Shown here: positions 44,056-52,537 of the stretch, piece by piece | Layout of the letters: the number at the start of each line of letters is the position of its first letter | Position numbering within the stretch: the first letter of the stretch is position 1 | From: Denitrobaculum sp965225735 | Lineage (GTDB): Bacteria; Pseudomonadota; Alphaproteobacteria; Kiloniellales; Kiloniellaceae | Length of the DNA: 64,000 nt | Direction of reading: 5' to 3' | Assembly (NCBI GenBank): GCA_965225735.1 | Contig: CBDDBN010000012.1 | Coordinates: 144,103 to 208,102, forward strand | The notes under the pieces: model-generated | Databases searched by the model: none | Seen by the model: the letters and a program-made list of their open reading frames with translations, nothing else | What the model was told of the DNA's origin: nothing | Position numbers and translations under genes: made by a program

Positions 44056-45489
44056 TTAAGCGGCACCCCGGTAACGCATGATCTCCTCGCTGGCCGATAC
44101 GCCCTTGAGATGCGCCATCTCGGATTGACCGTTGTATCCGGCGGCAGCCAGACGATCGGATGCCTCGGGAACGCTGTTGATCGCACCTGTGATGCAGATC
44201 TCTCCCGCATCGGCAAGGCCCTGCACGCGCGCGGCGATGTTCACCGTCTGCCCGAAGTAGTCGAGGCTTGAGCCAGCATTGATTGCGAGCGCCGGGCCCG
44301 CGTGGAGACCGATCTTCAACCCCACCTTCTGATGCGGCGAATGGCCGTTGAGTTCCTGCATCGCGGTCATCATCTCGATCGCTGCGGCTATGCCGTCGTT
44401 GCCGTTGGGAAAGGCGGCCATCACCGCATCGCCCATGGTCTTGATCACCGCGCCCGAGTGCTTCCGCACCACCTGCTTCAGCGCGACGAAGTGGTCCTGC
44501 ACCAGACGATAGGCCGCCAGGTCCCCTTCCTGATCGTAGAGCGCGGTCGAGCCCTTCAGGTCGGTGAAGAGCAGAGTGAGACTGCGCAACTTCAGTTTGA
44601 GATCGGTCGCCAGTTCGCTGAGCGCGAAGCAATCCCGGAAGGCCTGATTGTTCAGCAGATGCTTACCGGTGACGCGCGGACCGAAAACCGCCGGGCCGCT
44701 TTTCTGGATCTCCAGGATGTCCTCGATCACGATCTTCAGGACGCGGATCCAAACAGCCTGTTCCGTGCGGTTGGCCAGCGCGAGCGAGACCTCGCCGGGT
44801 GAGAGGGTCGTTTTCCGCAGCGAAAAGCCCTTTTCCGAGAGAGCCATTGCCGCACCGCTCCTTTGATCGGCACCGGACTCCTCCTCACCCCCGATGATCG
44901 TCGCCCCGGAATGCGTGTCCAGACACAGCACCCGATAGGTGCAGCCCGCCTCAATGGAAAAGGCCAAGTCGGCCTCTTCGCCAGGACGCAACTTCACATC
45001 CGCCAGCGTATGCCGCTCATGATAGCCGAGCCAAGGCTCGAGATACGGATAGCTGTTCGACGTGAAATAGTGTTGATAGGTAGTGAAGTCCTTGTGCAAA
45101 TCGAGCACCGCGCCGCCCGGCATGTAAGCGAAGGTGACCTCCACCGTATCGTCCAGAACCGATGGCGCGTCACAGTCGCACAGCGCGCAGTGCACCACGT
45201 CATCGGCCACCTGACCCAGGTCGGCCACACTGTTGGCGATGGCGCCGCACAGCGGACAGACCGCGCCCCACTCCAGATCGAAGACGCCGAGCTTGGCGCC
45301 ATGCACGAAAAGATCGAGGGCCGTTTCCGTCTCGATCCCCGCAGCCTCGGCGAAGGAAAAGGGGTTTATCCGGGCCGCCTTGTAAAGGGGCAGCGACTGT
45401 AAGCCCTGAGAAAAACGCTGCAATGCGCCCTCGCTGCAGCCGCAGCGCGTCGCCGCCTCCGTTAAGAGCTCCGGTACCTTCTCCGTCAT
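44056..45489 (-). CDS. DUF5939 plus class III adenylate/guanylate cyclase
   Basis: A 477-residue protein. The N-terminal 270 residues match the DUF5939-type region, with a possible metal site (CPLCG and CALCDC at about 78-105). The C-terminal class III cyclase domain starts LLFTDLKGSTALYD at about 310, where the first Asp is the metal ligand; KTMGDAVMAAF carries the second metal Asp, and GQTVNIAARVQ the transition-state Asn/Arg. The substrate lysine region lies at VIKTMGD. It should make cAMP or cGMP in the cytoplasm. It is divergent from a caspase-like gene with 281 bases between. Confidence 0.85.
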   Translation of the reverse strand: MTEKVPELLTEAATRCGCSEGALQRFSQGLQSLPLYKAARINPFSFAEAAGIETETALDLFVHGAKLGVFDLEWGAVCPLCGAIANSVADLGQVADDVVHCALCDCDAPSVLDDTVEVTFAYMPGGAVLDLHKDFTTYQHYFTSNSYPYLEPWLGYHERHTLADVKLRPGEEADLAFSIEAGCTYRVLCLDTHSGATIIGGEEESGADQRSGAAMALSEKGFSLRKTTLSPGEVSLALANRTEQAVWIRVLKIVIEDILEIQKSGPAVFGPRVTGKHLLNNQAFRDCFALSELATDLKLKLRSLTLLFTDLKGSTALYDQEGDLAAYRLVQDHFVALKQVVRKHSGAVIKTMGDAVMAAFPNGNDGIAAAIEMMTAMQELNGHSPHQKVGLKIGLHAGPALAINAGSSLDYFGQTVNIAARVQGLADAGEICITGAINSVPEASDRLAAAGYNGQSEMAHLKGVSASEEIMRYRGAA

Positions 45490-45770
45490 GGCCCCTCACC
45501 TGCAATGCAATAGATCGGTCATCTGAGTATAGGCCAAGAGTGGCGGAAATTGCATGGCCGGATGATCCAAAATTTGGAGGTCCGCGATGGGGTTTTCTGC
45601 GTCCTCCTGGCGACAACCGCAAGACACCGGCTTCGGTCCTTGTAAGCCCGGATTAGCCTGACAGTTGATCTGTCCCCAAGCCAAATAAGATTTAGTGTAT
45701 CATCTCGCTATTTGCATCCGCTGCGGTTCGATTTGGCGGACAACACTTTTTCGACGCGAAGGATTTTTCA

Positions 45771-46475
45771 ATGAGCAAAAAAGCCGTGGTTTTAAAACGC
45801 AACAGCGGTGACGCTGCGAAGGTCAAACAGCTAAAGGGCATCTCACCGATCAAATGGTTCGAGTACACCTCGGCCTCACAAATGGCGAACGACAAGACCG
45901 ATTTTGGCGCCATCGACTACCTGCTCGTGACCGGCGGGCACGGCGACTTTGCCAATCACAAACCGACGAAGTTCAACGATGCCGATATCGTTTCAGCCCG
46001 CAGCTGGATCGGCAATATCAAAGGAACCTTCAAGATCATCCTTCTCGACACCTGTTTTAGCAGCGCGCTCGCCGGGGCATTCTTGAAGTTTCTGCCCGAC
46101 GGCGGCTGCATCGTCTGTGCGCATGGCACGGGCGAAGGCTGGGCGGACGGCTTCAACACAGCCAACAAAGACAAGACCATCGGTCAGGTCCTTGAGGAGG
46201 TCGTCGCAAACTTCGACGCCATCACCGGCAGCTTTTCCTCCATCAGCCTGGCGATCAAGAAGCCGAACAACCAGTTGCTCTACACCGCCAACGGGGGCGC
46301 GAACCGAGGCGTCGGCCTGGCGAACCGCAGCGACATCGGTATGGAGGCGGATACGGAGATCGAACTCAAGGAAGTCGACATGTATCTGAAACGCGATGGT
46401 ATCAGCGTCGTCGAAAAATCAAAGGACGACCTCATCGCTCTGCTGAAAGAACACCTCAAGGTCTCGGTCGTTTAG
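45771..46475 (+). CDS. Stand-alone caspase-like protein with a His-Gly/Asp-x-Cys dyad
   Basis: A 234-residue protein whose first 180 residues look like a caspase/CHAT fold. A strand ending in VTGGHGD places His57 in the catalytic HG position, and a second strand IILLDTCFSSALAG places Cys95 in the D-x-C-x-S position, with CIVCAHGTGEGWA after it. This order is that of clan CD peptidases (C14, C80, CHAT). The last 50 residues are charged. There is no signal peptide and no fused sensor or effector domain. GAAGGA lies 6 bases before the ATG. It overlaps the convergent LysR gene by 20 bases and is divergent from a nucleotide cyclase. A proteolytic role is inferred from motifs only. Confidence 0.65.
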   Translation: MSKKAVVLKRNSGDAAKVKQLKGISPIKWFEYTSASQMANDKTDFGAIDYLLVTGGHGDFANHKPTKFNDADIVSARSWIGNIKGTFKIILLDTCFSSALAGAFLKFLPDGGCIVCAHGTGEGWADGFNTANKDKTIGQVLEEVVANFDAITGSFSSISLAIKKPNNQLLYTANGGANRGVGLANRSDIGMEADTEIELKEVDMYLKRDGISVVEKSKDDLIALLKEHLKVSVV

Positions 46476-47406
46476 AACCGGGTGGTTGAAGCTCGTCCCT
46501 GGTCTCTGCGTCTGTTTTTTGCGCTTCTTCGAGCAGCCACGCACGAAAGGCCGCGACCTTCGGCTGCGCCGCGTCCTCTTTCCTGCTCAAGAGGTAATAG
46601 GAAAAGCTGCGCGGCGTACTTAGATCGAAAGGCTGCACAAGACGCCCGGCGGCAATGTCGTCCGCCACGAGCAACGCCCCGATCAAGGCCACGCCCTGGG
46701 CATCGATGGCCGCTTGCAGCGCCAGGCTTTCCATGGAAAACCGCGGGCCGCGATCCGGGTCGATATCGCCCAGACCGGCCGCCATCAGCCATATACGCCA
46801 GCTTGCCTCCGCATCCTTCCAGTCGACGTGCAGCAAGGTGTGGTGCTGAAGATCCGTGAGCTCACGCAAAGGATGCTCACCCTTCAATAAGGCTGGACTA
46901 CAAACCGGTGTGCTCGCTTGGCCGAACAACCGGTCGACCTGCAGCCCATCGTAACCGCCAGGACCGTAGCGCAGCGCCACATCGGCTTCGCCCCGCATCA
47001 AGTCGACCCGCCGGTCGGTGCCATCGATACGGATCTCGATCTCCGGGTGTCGGCTGCGGAAACGGTCCAGCCGGGGCACCAGCCATTTAGCGCCGAAGGA
47101 AGGGCTCACGCTGATTGTCAGCAGCCCACCGTCGCTGCGCGCGCGCATCTGATCGACCCCTTGAACCAGCTTATCAAAGCCTTCGCTCAGGAGGGGCAGA
47201 GCCGCCTGGCCTGCGTCGGTGAGGCGCAGCGCCCGCGTGAGACGACGGAACAAACGCACCCCGAGCAGTGCCTCCAGCGCTTTCACCTGGTGGCCGACGG
47301 CTGCCGGCGTGACATTTAGCTCGGCCGCCGCCTTGGTGAAGCTGAGATGCCGGGCGGCTGCCTCAAAAGCCCTGAGCGCGTTCAGGGGCGGAAGTGGTCG
47401 GGTCAT
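46456..47406 (-). CDS. GcvA-like LysR transcriptional regulator
   Basis: A 316-residue LysR protein of the GcvA type: PPLNALRAFEAAARHLSFTK at the start, helix-turn-helix KAAAELNVTPAAVGHQVKAL, and an effector domain with SVSPSFGAKWLVPRL. It is divergent from a DUF1127/EamA gene pair, a gene order I recall from other alphaproteobacteria, and is the likely regulator of the transporter. Its 3' end overlaps the caspase-like gene by 20 bases on the opposite strand. Confidence 0.9.
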   Translation of the reverse strand: MTRPLPPLNALRAFEAAARHLSFTKAAAELNVTPAAVGHQVKALEALLGVRLFRRLTRALRLTDAGQAALPLLSEGFDKLVQGVDQMRARSDGGLLTISVSPSFGAKWLVPRLDRFRSRHPEIEIRIDGTDRRVDLMRGEADVALRYGPGGYDGLQVDRLFGQASTPVCSPALLKGEHPLRELTDLQHHTLLHVDWKDAEASWRIWLMAAGLGDIDPDRGPRFSMESLALQAAIDAQGVALIGALLVADDIAAGRLVQPFDLSTPRSFSYYLLSRKEDAAQPKVAAFRAWLLEEAQKTDAETRDELQPPGSKRPRP

Positions 47407-47586
47407 GCCTGTACCTGTAATTTTTCTATTGTATATATCGAGATCTTCTCGTTTGTCGAGCTTTCGAATTAGGCCTAATTTCCTTTTAAACAGAGCCTTT
47501 AAACCCTTCAGGCCTGCGCGTCAAAAATCCAATGGCCAATTAAATATACTTCATAACTATCCAGACAGAGGGCTAACCGAAACCTG

Positions 47587-47949
47587 ATGAAGGACTCCAT
47601 AAATCCCATCTGTGGACTTTCCGATTCAGGCGGCTTCCGGCAACTCCGCGACGAGCGCGCCGGTCTACCAGCACAAGCGGGTCTACCTGCACAAGCCGTC
47701 CTACCTGCAGAAGAGGCCGACAGATCAACGGTCGTCTGCCCTGCAAAACAGATCTACGATGAGCAGTCCATCCTTCGGCGCTTGATCGCGACGATCTCCC
47801 GCTGGCGCCGACGGCGCGCGGCCATTCAGCAACTCCAGGCACTGAATGACCACTATCTGACAGACATCGGCCTGGAACGTTCTGACATCGCTTCTGCCGT
47901 TCGAGAAGCAACCGCGAAAGAACCCGGCGCGTGGCATAGGCGGGCATGA
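47587..47949 (+). CDS. DUF1127-domain protein with tandem N-terminal repeats
   Basis: A 120-residue protein. The C-terminal part from about residue 62 is a DUF1127 helix pair: LRRLIATISRWRRRRAAIQQ then LNDHYLTDIGLERSDIASAV. The N-terminal half is unusual, with three copies of a six-residue unit (GLPAQA, GLPAQA, VLPAEE). Short DUF1127 proteins in alphaproteobacteria bind RNA and act in phosphate and RNA metabolism; here it is translated together with the EamA transporter (ATGA overlap). Confidence 0.75.
   Translation: MKDSINPICGLSDSGGFRQLRDERAGLPAQAGLPAQAVLPAEEADRSTVVCPAKQIYDEQSILRRLIATISRWRRRRAAIQQLQALNDHYLTDIGLERSDIASAVREATAKEPGAWHRRA
47662..47715 (+). repeat. Three tandem 18-bp repeats in the DUF1127 gene
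   Basis: Units GGTCTACCAGCACAAGCG (47662), GGTCTACCTGCACAAGCC (47680) and GTCCTACCTGCAGAAGAG (47698) stand head to tail and keep the reading frame. They look like recent slippage expansion. Confidence 0.85.
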
Positions 47950-48794
47950 AGCGGATTGTGCTTTCCGACTACCATGTCGGCGCGCTGTTGCTGGTGGTCT
48001 CCGCGGTCACCTTCAGCACGGCGGGTCTCTTCACCAAAGGTGTCGAAGCCGGTCCCTGGGAGGTCATTTTCTGGCGTGGTTTCTTCGCCGCCGCCTTCAC
48101 AACCCTCTGGACGATGAAGCGCGGTGCGCTGCGGCAGAACTTTCTCGCCATGGGCCGCAGCGGGCTGGCGGTCGGCGTGATCGGCGCGCTGGGGACCGCG
48201 GCCTTCATTAGCTCCTTCAAGCTTACCTCTATCGCCAACGTTTCTCTGATCTACGCCATTGCGCCTCTGATCGCCGCCCTCCTCGCCTGGCTGACGATGG
48301 GCGAACGGATATCGGCCCGCACTCTGGCCGGCTCTTTCGCCGCGCTGGCTGGCGTGGCGATCATCGTGTCCGGCTCTCTCGGGCAGATCAGCCTGGCCGG
48401 CGATCTGCTGGCGCTTGTCATGACCACGGTGATGGCTACGATCATGGTCATCTATCGCAAATATCCGGATACACCAGGACCCGGTCCCTCGGTGCTGCAG
48501 TCCCTCCTGCTGCTGCCCCTGGCGGCGAGCCTGGCGCCCCCCTTGGAAGTGGACAGTCACGAGATCGCCATCCTCGCCGCCTTCGGTCTTCTCTTCGCCA
48601 TCGCCTCCGTTACCCTGGCGGAGGGCGCGAAGCGTGTGCCTGCGGGCCAGACTGCGCTGTTCAGCGCCCTGGAGACTCCACTCGCTCCGGTCTTCGCCTT
48701 CCTTTTGCTCGCGGAGGTTCCCAACACTGCGACTTTTTTGGGTGGCACGTTGGTGCTGATGGCCGTTCTCGTTTCGATCAGAAAAGAGCGCTAG
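47946..48794 (+). CDS. EamA/DMT-family transporter
   Basis: A 282-residue membrane protein with about ten hydrophobic helices in two EamA halves: GALLLVVSAVTFSTAGLFTK at the start, and the second half from LAGDLLALVMTTVMATIMV. Members export amino acids or metabolites. It overlaps the DUF1127 gene by 4 bases and is divergent from a GcvA-like LysR gene that probably controls it. Substrate not deducible. Confidence 0.9.
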   Translation: MKRIVLSDYHVGALLLVVSAVTFSTAGLFTKGVEAGPWEVIFWRGFFAAAFTTLWTMKRGALRQNFLAMGRSGLAVGVIGALGTAAFISSFKLTSIANVSLIYAIAPLIAALLAWLTMGERISARTLAGSFAALAGVAIIVSGSLGQISLAGDLLALVMTTVMATIMVIYRKYPDTPGPGPSVLQSLLLLPLAASLAPPLEVDSHEIAILAAFGLLFAIASVTLAEGAKRVPAGQTALFSALETPLAPVFAFLLLAEVPNTATFLGGTLVLMAVLVSIRKER

Positions 48795-48883
48795 GAACAG
48801 TGCCCGATCTCGCCCCTAAGCGACCGCAATGCAGACACACAGGACCCCGTAATTTCCGAAACCAACTGCGCGGAAACCTAGAT

Positions 48884-49420
48884 TTATTCCTCTGAACCGA
48901 AGCGACTGAAACGGCGTTCCTTGGCCATATAATCGAGTGTTTCACGCCCGCGTACCGTGGCAACGAGCAGCGCGCTGGGATCCTGCTGCCCTGGCATGAT
49001 GACAGGTACCATAAAACGCTCAATTCCGAGCAAGCGGTAATCGTAATTCCATGTGATGTTCTGGGCGACCTGTTTGCCCTGATCAATCGCCATACCATAG
49101 AACTTCAGCATCGACTGGCGATAGAAGCCGGGAGTCACGTCTTCGATGAAACCTCCCGTGACATAGCCCAGCGTGCGATTTGTGATTTCTTCGCCCGCGA
49201 GACGAATTAGAAATTTCTTTGGCCCATTTGACAGGCGTTCTATCAGAGACACATGCGGGAGGCATTTGGGCATATCGCCGGGATTGATATCGCGTTTCCT
49301 GACCGGGCCGCCCCCCTTCGCCCAAGAGAAGGTACAGTCGCGCACCTGAATCAGGATCTCGGATTGGAGAGCCTCGAAGGATTTCTCCTCAACAGAGATA
49401 ATTGTGTTTTCACCAACCAA
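48884..49420 (-). CDS. PAS_5-family protein
   Basis: A 178-residue protein with a single PAS_5 domain: CTFSWAKGGGPVRKRDINPG, HVSLIERLSNGPKKFLIRLAG, EITNRTLGYVTGGFIEDV and a C-terminal FMVPVIMPGQQDPSALLVAT. The family is common in alphaproteobacteria, often several per genome, with no known output. No transmitter or HTH is fused. It stands alone. Confidence 0.8.
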   Translation of the reverse strand: MVGENTIISVEEKSFEALQSEILIQVRDCTFSWAKGGGPVRKRDINPGDMPKCLPHVSLIERLSNGPKKFLIRLAGEEITNRTLGYVTGGFIEDVTPGFYRQSMLKFYGMAIDQGKQVAQNITWNYDYRLLGIERFMVPVIMPGQQDPSALLVATVRGRETLDYMAKERRFSRFGSEE

Positions 49421-49572
49421 AACTGACGCTTTCCCCCCAGAAGCGACTCAACTTCAGCGCAACAAATAAACCCCAAAAACGATCCTTTTAAAACACTTGA
49501 TCTGCTATCTCGGGCACTAGGTCGAGCAACCTCTACAACTCACTGTCGAATGACATTCACCTGGAGGTTGGC

Positions 49573-49668
49573 ATGAGCAGTATTGTTTTCTTTGTTCGGT
49601 TCTCTACTTATTCGGCGCCTGCGCATTCCAATGGCGACCGCAACGCGAAAACAAAGCTCTGCCCGTGA
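49573..49668 (+). CDS. Possible 31-residue ORF with a strong ribosome site
   Basis: ATG 49573 follows GGAGG by 5 bases; the frame runs 31 codons to TGA and starts MSSIVFFVRFSTYSAPAHSN. The Shine-Dalgarno is much better than chance, but composition and length give no support for a conserved protein. The rest of 49421-49810 shows only a CCCGC...GCGGG hairpin at 49673-49690. Confidence 0.3.
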   Translation: MSSIVFFVRFSTYSAPAHSNGDRNAKTKLCP

Positions 49669-49810
49669 ATAGTCCCGCTCATTCACGCGGGCTCCCATCG
49701 CTTACGGCAAAGCGTTGCAAAAATCCTGTATAGCCCTATTCGAATTTCGAGGAATGACGGCGCCGGCAAGCATCAATAGCCTACAAACGAATAATTGGAG
49801 GGTTCACATT

Positions 49811-50530
49811 ATGAAACGGTTATTTGTATTAGGCTTTTCCAGCTTCTTCCTTTTATGGGGTGCCTCAGCAACGCATGCGCTGCCTCTCACCCCCGACGAT
49901 GTTTCCGTCGCTGCCTGTGACGGCAGCGCTACCTGCATCGACGTCAATGGAGGTGCAGGCGTTATTCCACTCAATGCCAATGGCACCGCCACGGTGGATA
50001 TCGATATCCTTTTCGGCCCACGCATCGTGTTGGGCGATCCTGGTTTTGGCCCCCCGCCCTTCCCCGGCTTTCCGCCCCCGGCAAATCCGTGGGAAATCAC
50101 ACTCACCTTCGCGACGACGAGCAACAATGCGGATATAACTTGGCCACGGGAGGATGGCGATCTGCTGTTCACGGGCCTCGATGGCGGCGCCCCCGACGTT
50201 TCTGTATTCGCTGACAACATCTTCGATCGGCCGTTGTTGCTTGACGCCGGCATACTGACCTGGCGTTTTGGCGTCAGTCAGGCACAGGCAGTATTGGCCC
50301 CCGGCCTCGGCTTTCTCGACATCCACTTTAACAACGTTCTGTTCGACCTGGACGATAACGCGACACTCGCCTTACAGCAGGTCAGAATTGATCCGTCAGT
50401 GCCGGATTTCGTCGACATCCCTGACATCGTCGCCGTGCCCGAACCAGCCACGCTGGCGCTCTTCGGTTTCGGTCTCGCGGGCCTCGGCTTTGTGCGGCGG
50501 CGCGGGACGGTCTTACGCCAACCCACATAG
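49811..50530 (+). CDS. PEP-CTERM sorting-domain protein
   Basis: A 239-residue exported protein: signal peptide LFVLGFSSFFLLWGASATHA, a Pro/Gly-rich and beta-rich middle with two cysteines (AACDGSATCID) and a PGFGPPPFPGFPPP segment, and a C-terminal sorting signal VPEPATLALFGFGLAGLGFV followed by an Arg cluster. That signal is cleaved by exosortase (EpsH-like) and directs the protein to the envelope or exopolysaccharide. GGAGGG is 8 bases before ATG 49811; the longer frame from 49715 is not needed. No exosortase gene is in the window. Confidence 0.88.
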   Translation: MKRLFVLGFSSFFLLWGASATHALPLTPDDVSVAACDGSATCIDVNGGAGVIPLNANGTATVDIDILFGPRIVLGDPGFGPPPFPGFPPPANPWEITLTFATTSNNADITWPREDGDLLFTGLDGGAPDVSVFADNIFDRPLLLDAGILTWRFGVSQAQAVLAPGLGFLDIHFNNVLFDLDDNATLALQQVRIDPSVPDFVDIPDIVAVPEPATLALFGFGLAGLGFVRRRGTVLRQPT

Positions 50531-50557
50531 CGCTTAGCACAGGCCCTGGCGCTCCTG

Positions 50558-52534
50558 CTATGCTTCGGTCTCCTTGGCATGTTCCGCGAGCACCGCTTCG
50601 ACATCCTTGGAGGAAGGGGGCAGCCAGCCCTGATCCGTGCGGGTGGCGAAGGACCGGCCCTTGCCGAAGATCTCCGCGTCGCGTTCCGCCATCAGCGTAC
50701 GGGCTTTCTCTACATAGGCGGGGTTTTCGTGACTGGGAGTTTCCGGGTCGTGGACCTCCGCCATTTCCCGCAGGATATAGCGGTCGTCTTCCGAGAACTT
50801 GCGCGCGAGCAGTTCGGCGTCGAAGGGATGCTGCCCCATGGCTTCGTAAGCGCTGCGGCCGGCCCGCACGCTGGAATCGAAGGTCTCGCGGATGATGTCG
50901 TGGCAGCCGGCGGCATAGAGATCATGGACATGCTGCCTGTCCAGGGCGCGCGCGATGATGTGGAGATCCGGAAAGTTCTTACGCACATAGTGCACCAGCG
51001 CGTTGATCTCTTCCCTGCCGTCGATCGCCACGACCAGCAAACGGGCCCTTTCGATGCCCGCGGCATGCAAAAGGTCCGGGCGTGTCGCGTCTCCGAAAAA
51101 GACCTTGAAGCCAAAGGCGCGCAGCTGATCGAGGTGCGACGCGCTGTAGTCCAATACGGTCGTTGAGTAACCCGCCGCCCGCAGCATCCGGTTCACGATG
51201 CCGCCGAAGCGCCCGTGACCCGCAATGATGATGTCACCCTCTTCCTCAATCTCATCGGCGTCCTGTTGCTGTCCCTCGATGAAACGCGGCGCGATGACCT
51301 TTTCGTAGAGGATAAACAGCGCCGGCGTCAGCAGCATCGAGAGGGCCACCACCAGCAGAAGCTGGTCCGCCAACGGCTGCGGGATCACCTGGTTCGCGAC
51401 AGTGAAGGACAGGAGCACGAAGCCGAACTCACCGGCCTGCGCCAGACTGAGCCCGAAGAGCCAGAGGCCGGAGCCCTTCAGCCTGAAGAGCTTGCCCAGC
51501 GCGAGCAGCACGCCGGCTTTCAACAGCATCAATCCGAGGGTCAGCCCGAGCACCGTTCCGATGTTATCGAACAGCAGACCGAAGTCGATTCCCGCGCCGA
51601 CGGTGATGAAAAACAGCCCAAGCAAAAGACCCCTGAAAGGATCGACATCGGACTCCAGCTCGTGCCGGTATTCGCTGTTGGCCAGCACCACGCCCGCCAG
51701 GAAGGTTCCGAGCGCCGGCGACAGACCGACCAGGGTCATCAAGAGCGCAATGCCGATGACGAAGAGCAGCGCCGCCGCCACGAAGAGTTCGCGCAAACCC
51801 GCCATGGCGATGAAACGGAAAAGGGGCCGGGTCAGATAGACGCCGCCGACGATCACCGCACCGATAGCGCCGACGGTGACCAGAGCGGTCTGCCAGGCGT
51901 TCAAGCCTTCCACGAGGCTGAGGCCGCCGCCATGACCGTTACTGCCGTGACCGGCATCACCGTGATCGCCACCGGCATGTCCATGACCGGCAGATACCAC
52001 ATCGCCTGCCCCCATCAGTTCAGGCATCGCCAGCAAGGGAATGAAGGCCAGCATCGGAATCACCGCGATGTCCTGGAACAGCAGCACAGAAAAGCTCGAC
52101 TGGCCGCCGTCGGAGCGGGTCAGGCCCTTCTCGTTCAGCGTCTGCAAAACGATGGCCGTGGAGGAGAGGGCCAGCACCAATCCGACGGCAAGCGCGATGG
52201 TCCAGAGCTGACCCAGCAGCATGGCGATGCCCATGACCAGGAGCGCCGTGCCCGTCACCTGAAGGCCGCCCAGCCCCAACAGCTTCGCGCGCATGGCCCA
52301 GAGCATCTTGGGTTCCAGCTCCAGCCCGACGAGGAACAGCATCATCACCACGCCGAACTCGGCGAAATGCTGGATCGCGATGACATCAACGCCCAAGCCA
52401 TTCAGCAGTGGGCTGATAACGATGCCAGCGATCAGATAGCCCAGAACAGACCCCAGTCCGAGCCGCGTGGCGATGGGAACGGCCACGACCCCGGCGACCA
52501 GGAAGACGAAGGCGAGAAGAAGAAAATCGCTCAT
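50558..52534 (-). CDS. Kef-type potassium:proton antiporter with RCK domain
   Basis: A 658-residue CPA2-family antiporter. About 12 membrane helices (residues 1-400), with the conserved LLFQDIAVIPML at about 151, are followed by a cytoplasmic RCK_N NAD-binding domain (GHGRFGGIVNRMLRAAGYST at about 425). A His/Gly-rich insertion lies at residues 176-204. The gene follows a KefG-like flavoprotein by 3 bases, the usual partner that modulates Kef during electrophile stress. KefB versus KefC cannot be settled from motifs. Confidence 0.9.
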   Translation of the reverse strand: MSDFLLLAFVFLVAGVVAVPIATRLGLGSVLGYLIAGIVISPLLNGLGVDVIAIQHFAEFGVVMMLFLVGLELEPKMLWAMRAKLLGLGGLQVTGTALLVMGIAMLLGQLWTIALAVGLVLALSSTAIVLQTLNEKGLTRSDGGQSSFSVLLFQDIAVIPMLAFIPLLAMPELMGAGDVVSAGHGHAGGDHGDAGHGSNGHGGGLSLVEGLNAWQTALVTVGAIGAVIVGGVYLTRPLFRFIAMAGLRELFVAAALLFVIGIALLMTLVGLSPALGTFLAGVVLANSEYRHELESDVDPFRGLLLGLFFITVGAGIDFGLLFDNIGTVLGLTLGLMLLKAGVLLALGKLFRLKGSGLWLFGLSLAQAGEFGFVLLSFTVANQVIPQPLADQLLLVVALSMLLTPALFILYEKVIAPRFIEGQQQDADEIEEEGDIIIAGHGRFGGIVNRMLRAAGYSTTVLDYSASHLDQLRAFGFKVFFGDATRPDLLHAAGIERARLLVVAIDGREEINALVHYVRKNFPDLHIIARALDRQHVHDLYAAGCHDIIRETFDSSVRAGRSAYEAMGQHPFDAELLARKFSEDDRYILREMAEVHDPETPSHENPAYVEKARTLMAERDAEIFGKGRSFATRTDQGWLPPSSKDVEAVLAEHAKETEA

Positions 52535-52537
52535 GGT

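Noticed and set aside
45496..45684. 62-codon minus-strand ORF between the cyclase and caspase-like genes
   Set aside because: No ribosome site and lies in the divergent promoter region.
44056..46475. Complete Pycsar or CBASS defence system
   Set aside because: The cyclase is a DUF5939 class III type and the neighbour lacks a cyclic-nucleotide sensor domain; kept only as a speculative pair.
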